Shown here: positions 61,643 through 64,000 of the stretch, piece by piece | Layout: every line of letters begins with the position of its first letter | Numbering within the stretch: position 1 is the stretch's first letter | Assembly (NCBI GenBank): GCA_947625245.1 | Contig: CANQNO010000001.1 | Location: 62,001 to 126,000, forward strand | Direction of reading: 5' to 3' | DNA: 64,000 nt | DNA from: an uncultured Clostridia bacterium | GTDB lineage: Bacteria; Bacillota; Clostridia; Christensenellales; Borkfalkiaceae | The notes under the pieces: generated by a model | Database searches by the model: none | Told to the model about the DNA's origin: nothing | What the model saw: only the letters and a program-made list of their open reading frames with translations | Made by a program: the position numbers and the translations under genes

Positions 61643-62167
61643 TTGTCGGCAAATTTTGAAGCGAAAAAAGAAGTCGTAGCCGAAATTACCGAAAAGATCA
61701 AGGCTTCCAAATCTGTTGTTTTTGTAGATTACAACGGTCTTACCGTAGCCGAAGTTTCCAAACTGCGCAACAAGTGCAGGGAAGCGGGTTGCGAATATAA
61801 GGTTTATAAAAACACCCTTGTAAGAAAGGCTTTGAACGATTTGGGTTGCAAGGATTTCGACAACGACCTTAACGGCCCCACGGCGGTTACTTTCGGCAAC
61901 ACCGAAACGGGTGCGGCGAAAGTGATGGTGGAAGCCGTAAAGGAATACGAAAAGAAAGTGACGTTAAAAAGCGCTTTCGTGGACAATTCCTATGTGGACA
62001 AGAACGGCGTAAAGGCTTTGGCTTCCATGCCTTCGAAAGAAGAACTTCTTGCAAAACTGCTCGGTTCTTTGCAGGCGCCTGTGGCAAACCTTGCCGGAAT
62101 TCTTTCCAACATCGTTGCAAGCCTGCCGCGTGCGCTTAACGCGGTGGCGGAAAAGAAGCAGGCGTAA
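61643..62167 (+). CDS. rplJ: 50S ribosomal protein L10
   Basis: 174 residues. Family patterns: SKSVVFVDYNGLTVAEVSKL, EYKVYKNTLVRKAL, GPTAVTFG and, near the C-terminus, the helix that binds L7/L12 (LANIVASLPRALNAV-type). The start is TTG at 61643, 7 bases after GGAGG; no ATG is available nearby. Repressed by its own leader. Confidence 0.97.
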   Translation: MSANFEAKKEVVAEITEKIKASKSVVFVDYNGLTVAEVSKLRNKCREAGCEYKVYKNTLVRKALNDLGCKDFDNDLNGPTAVTFGNTETGAAKVMVEAVKEYEKKVTLKSAFVDNSYVDKNGVKALASMPSKEELLAKLLGSLQAPVANLAGILSNIVASLPRALNAVAEKKQA

Positions 62168-62314
62168 GCTTATGCGGGGCGCCTTAAAAGGTAGCCCGCA
62201 TGGCAAAAGCGGCTGTCCCGCGTGTGCGGCGGCTGAAACCTAAAAAGGCGGGCGAAGCCTTAAAGCGCAAAAAACAATAAAAAAATATTAATAAATTTTC
62301 AGGAGATTAAAAAA

Positions 62315-62695
62315 ATGGCAGACGTAAAAAAGATGATTGAAGAAATCAAGGGCATGACAGTTCTTGAACTCAACGAACTTGTAAAGGCAATAGAGGAGGA
62401 GTTCGGCGTATCCGCTGCGGCTCCCGTAGCAGTAGCGGCGGCTCCCGCACAGGGCGCGGCTGCGGCAGCTCCCGCGGCTGAGGAAAAGACCGAATTCAAC
62501 GTTGTCCTCAAAGACGCAGGCGCTAAAAAGATCGACGTTATCAAGGTCGTACGCGCGTTCACCGGTCTCGGACTTGTGGAAGCGAAGAGCGCTGTTGAAA
62601 AGGGCGGCGTTCTCAAAGAGAACGTTGCAAAGGAAGAAGCCGAAAAAATTCTTGCCGACCTCAAAGCGGCAGGCGCAAACGCGGTTTTGGAATAA
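62315..62695 (+). CDS. rplL: 50S ribosomal protein L7/L12
   Basis: 126 residues: N-terminal dimerisation domain ([20 protein letters not shown]), the Ala/Pro-rich hinge ([18 protein letters not shown]) and the C-terminal factor-binding domain ([20 protein letters not shown]). AGGAG before the ATG. The 147 bases after rplJ have only weak hairpins. Confidence 0.98.
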   Translation: MADVKKMIEEIKGMTVLELNELVKAIEEEFGVSAAAPVAVAAAPAQGAAAAAPAAEEKTEFNVVLKDAGAKKIDVIKVVRAFTGLGLVEAKSAVEKGGVLKENVAKEEAEKILADLKAAGANAVLE

Positions 62696-62713
62696 TTTGT
62701 GCAAAAACACCTG

Positions 62714-62752
62714 CGCCGCGCGGACAAACTTGTCCGCGCGGCGTTTATTTTT
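62714..62752 (+). terminator. Terminator of rplJL
   Basis: CGCCGCGCGGACAA / TTGTCCGCGCGGCG, then TTTATTTTTAT. Confidence 0.9.
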
Positions 62753-62783
62753 ATCTTTTTTGCGCCAAAATTGCTTAAATTGC

Positions 62784-62812
62784 TTGACTGTACGGGGAAT
62801 TACAAGTAAAAT
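62784..62812 (+). promoter_or_regulatory. Promoter of the cyclophilin-like lipoprotein
   Basis: TTGACT-N17-TAAAAT; leader of about 27-30 bases with only a weak GGGAAAAG ribosome binding site. Confidence 0.65.
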
Positions 62813-62845
62813 ATTATGGTAGTCGTATTGGGAAAAGTATAAACT

Positions 62846-63757
62846 ATGATTAAATTCTTTAAAAAATTACTTGTTGCGGCAACCGTCGTATGTTCGGCGG
62901 GCATAGCTGCAACGGCTGCGGGATGCAATATCGAAACCGATCACCCCGGCATAAAAATCAGCGTCGAATTCAACGGCGAAACGTACGAGTTGGATTATAC
63001 CCTTTACAGGAATATGTATCCCAACACCGTGCGGCATTTCATCGAGCTTACCGAAAACGGTTTGTATAACAATTTGATCGTTCACGACTATACCGCTTCC
63101 GCGAGCGACTGGTTTACGGGCGGATATACTTACGACGGAACGGCATATACCGCGGCGAGGGATTCGGGCGAGGGCGCCATGCGCGAATATCTCGAAACCC
63201 ATTCGGTTGAAACTTCTTACCTCGAACTGTTCGATGCGGACAAACTCACGCCTACCGTTTACAAATACAATCCCACCGAAGTTTCGGCGGAAGACGCTCT
63301 TCCCACGCTGATAGGTGAATTTAACGACAATATCAAGCAGGAAATCGAGCAGGGCGCCCTGAGCGCAAGTTTCGGCGCACTTAAAATGTTCTATTACGAC
63401 AAGACCAGCAAGGATAAGGTAAGCGTAACGCCCACTTCGGGGCAGGTAATAATGGCGGACTACAAATCCAACTGTGCGACGTCGCTGTTTATGATACAAG
63501 TCGGCGCCACGTCATCGTACAGGAGCAACGCCTATTGCGTGTTCGGCAAAATAGACGATTCGGCAAAACTCACCGAACTTACCGAAGCAGTCAGCTCGTA
63601 TCTCAAAACCCTTACCACCCAAACGCTGTCCGCCGAAAGCGTATCCGTGGAAAACGAGACGGAAACCTTTTCGCCCGACGACCGACGCGCGGAAAAAGAT
63701 TTCTCCCTTCCTTACGAACCGATTATAATCAAATCCGTAAAAGTTACCAAATTTTAA
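62846..63757 (+). CDS. Cyclophilin-like lipoprotein, probably inactive as isomerase
   Basis: 303 residues. Lipoprotein signal with lipobox TAAGC (Cys27). The cyclophilin-type fold is suggested by YPNTVRHFIELTENGLYNNL followed by IVHDY, CATSLFMIQVG and YCVFGKIDD. Active cyclophilins have an Arg in the FHR motif; here it is VHD. Two long insertions (about 90-170) also break the domain. Membrane-anchored on the outer side; role unknown, perhaps folding or binding of exported proteins. Confidence 0.65.
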   Translation: MIKFFKKLLVAATVVCSAGIAATAAGCNIETDHPGIKISVEFNGETYELDYTLYRNMYPNTVRHFIELTENGLYNNLIVHDYTASASDWFTGGYTYDGTAYTAARDSGEGAMREYLETHSVETSYLELFDADKLTPTVYKYNPTEVSAEDALPTLIGEFNDNIKQEIEQGALSASFGALKMFYYDKTSKDKVSVTPTSGQVIMADYKSNCATSLFMIQVGATSSYRSNAYCVFGKIDDSAKLTELTEAVSSYLKTLTTQTLSAESVSVENETETFSPDDRRAEKDFSLPYEPIIIKSVKVTKF

Positions 63758-63773
63758 CAGAGTTTAAAAAATC

Positions 63774-63845
63774 GACCCCGCCCGCGTTGAACGCGGGCGG
63801 GGTCTAAAATTTCCGCCGCGCAAATTGCGCGGCGGAAATTTTTTT
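63774..63845. terminator. Twin hairpins between convergent genes
   Basis: GACCCCGCCCGCGTT / AACGCGGGCGGGGTC (63774-63804), then AAATTTCCGCCGCGCAA / TTGCGCGGCGGAAATTT (63807-63841) with a T-run; the second can end transcription from the left. Confidence 0.85.
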
Positions 63846-63862
63846 ATGTCCTTTTAATTAAT

Positions 63863-64000
63863 TTAGCCGTTGGATATGATTTTTTCGGCGAGTTGGGGAG
63901 GAACTTCTTCGTATCTCAAAAATTCGGTGGAGAATTTTCCCTGTCCTCTCGTCATAGCCCTTAATTCGGTCGCGTACTTGCCCAATTCGGAAAGGGGCAC
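63863..64000 (-). CDS. Elongation factor G-type protein, C-terminal end (partial)
   Basis: Last 45 codons on the minus strand, open to the right edge. The translation contains [20 protein letters not shown] and [16 protein letters not shown], the end of domain V of EF-G and EF-G-like GTPases. Whether it is the canonical translocase or the paralogue (fusA2-type) cannot be decided from the fragment. Confidence 0.85.
   Translation of the reverse strand: MPLSELGKYATELRAMTRGQGKFSTEFLRYEEVPPQLAEKIISNG

Overview
The window looks like a chromosomal piece of a low-to-mid GC, Gram-positive-type Clostridia-like bacterium (Firmicutes). I infer this from the addBA, nadBC-niaR, csoR-copA and rpmG-secE-nusG-rplKAJL gene orders, strong AGGAGG ribosome binding sites, sigma-A promoters (TTGACA-N17-TAAAAT), lipobox lipoproteins and an L10-type leader. 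The style of the many lipoproteins and bacterial-Ig-like surface proteins suggests an uncultured gut lineage near Christensenellales; that placement is a guess.

Layout. 1-5262: C-terminal part of addB plus complete addA (recombination helicase-nuclease). 5334-8034: small membrane protein, PRC-barrel protein, glycosyltransferase. 8436-11104: nadB-nadC-niaR, NAD biosynthesis with its own repressor but no nadA. 11206-17129: small membrane proteins, MATE exporter, ArsB/NhaD-like permease, Hsp20 and an alpha/beta hydrolase. 17323-34696: eight co-directional, mostly overlapping genes that look like one envelope machine. They comprise two small membrane proteins, a GH3-like protein fused to four membrane helices and a dead AAA+ domain, two membrane-anchored McrB-like AAA+ ATPases with a DUF2357/coiled-coil protein between them, a surface protein with eleven 14-residue Trp/Pro repeats, and a 1951-residue protein with about 20 MBG-type repeats. 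This is the best candidate for an undescribed system. 34858-43068: an accessory island that becomes more AT-rich toward its end (XRE regulator, Sel1 plus degenerate Lon-like AAA protein, TraG/VirD4-like ATPase, acidic winged-helix protein, nuclease-helicase fusion), bordered by tRNA-Gln. 43540-51824: a hypothetical gene, a dead zinc-metallopeptidase homologue and three secreted or lipoproteins. 52254-58586: NUDIX-YraN fusion, csoR and a copA carrying a fused CopZ, diacylglycerol-kinase-like lipid kinase, auxin-efflux-type carrier, SecB-like protein. 58899-62695: ribosomal/secretion cluster rpmG-secE-nusG-rplK-rplA-rplJ-rplL. 62846-63757: cyclophilin-like lipoprotein. Right edge: 3' end of an EF-G-type gene on the minus strand.

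Themes that cross the window: several degenerate enzymes (GH3, AAA+, Lon-like, zinc peptidase, cyclophilin); a dispersed structured intergenic repeat (two long copies, three hairpin copies); a probable RNA thermometer in front of hsp20; and five genes whose ATG lies 6 to 15 bases after a good -10 box without a Shine-Dalgarno sequence, suggesting leaderless mRNAs. All calls come from reading the sequence; no database search was run.
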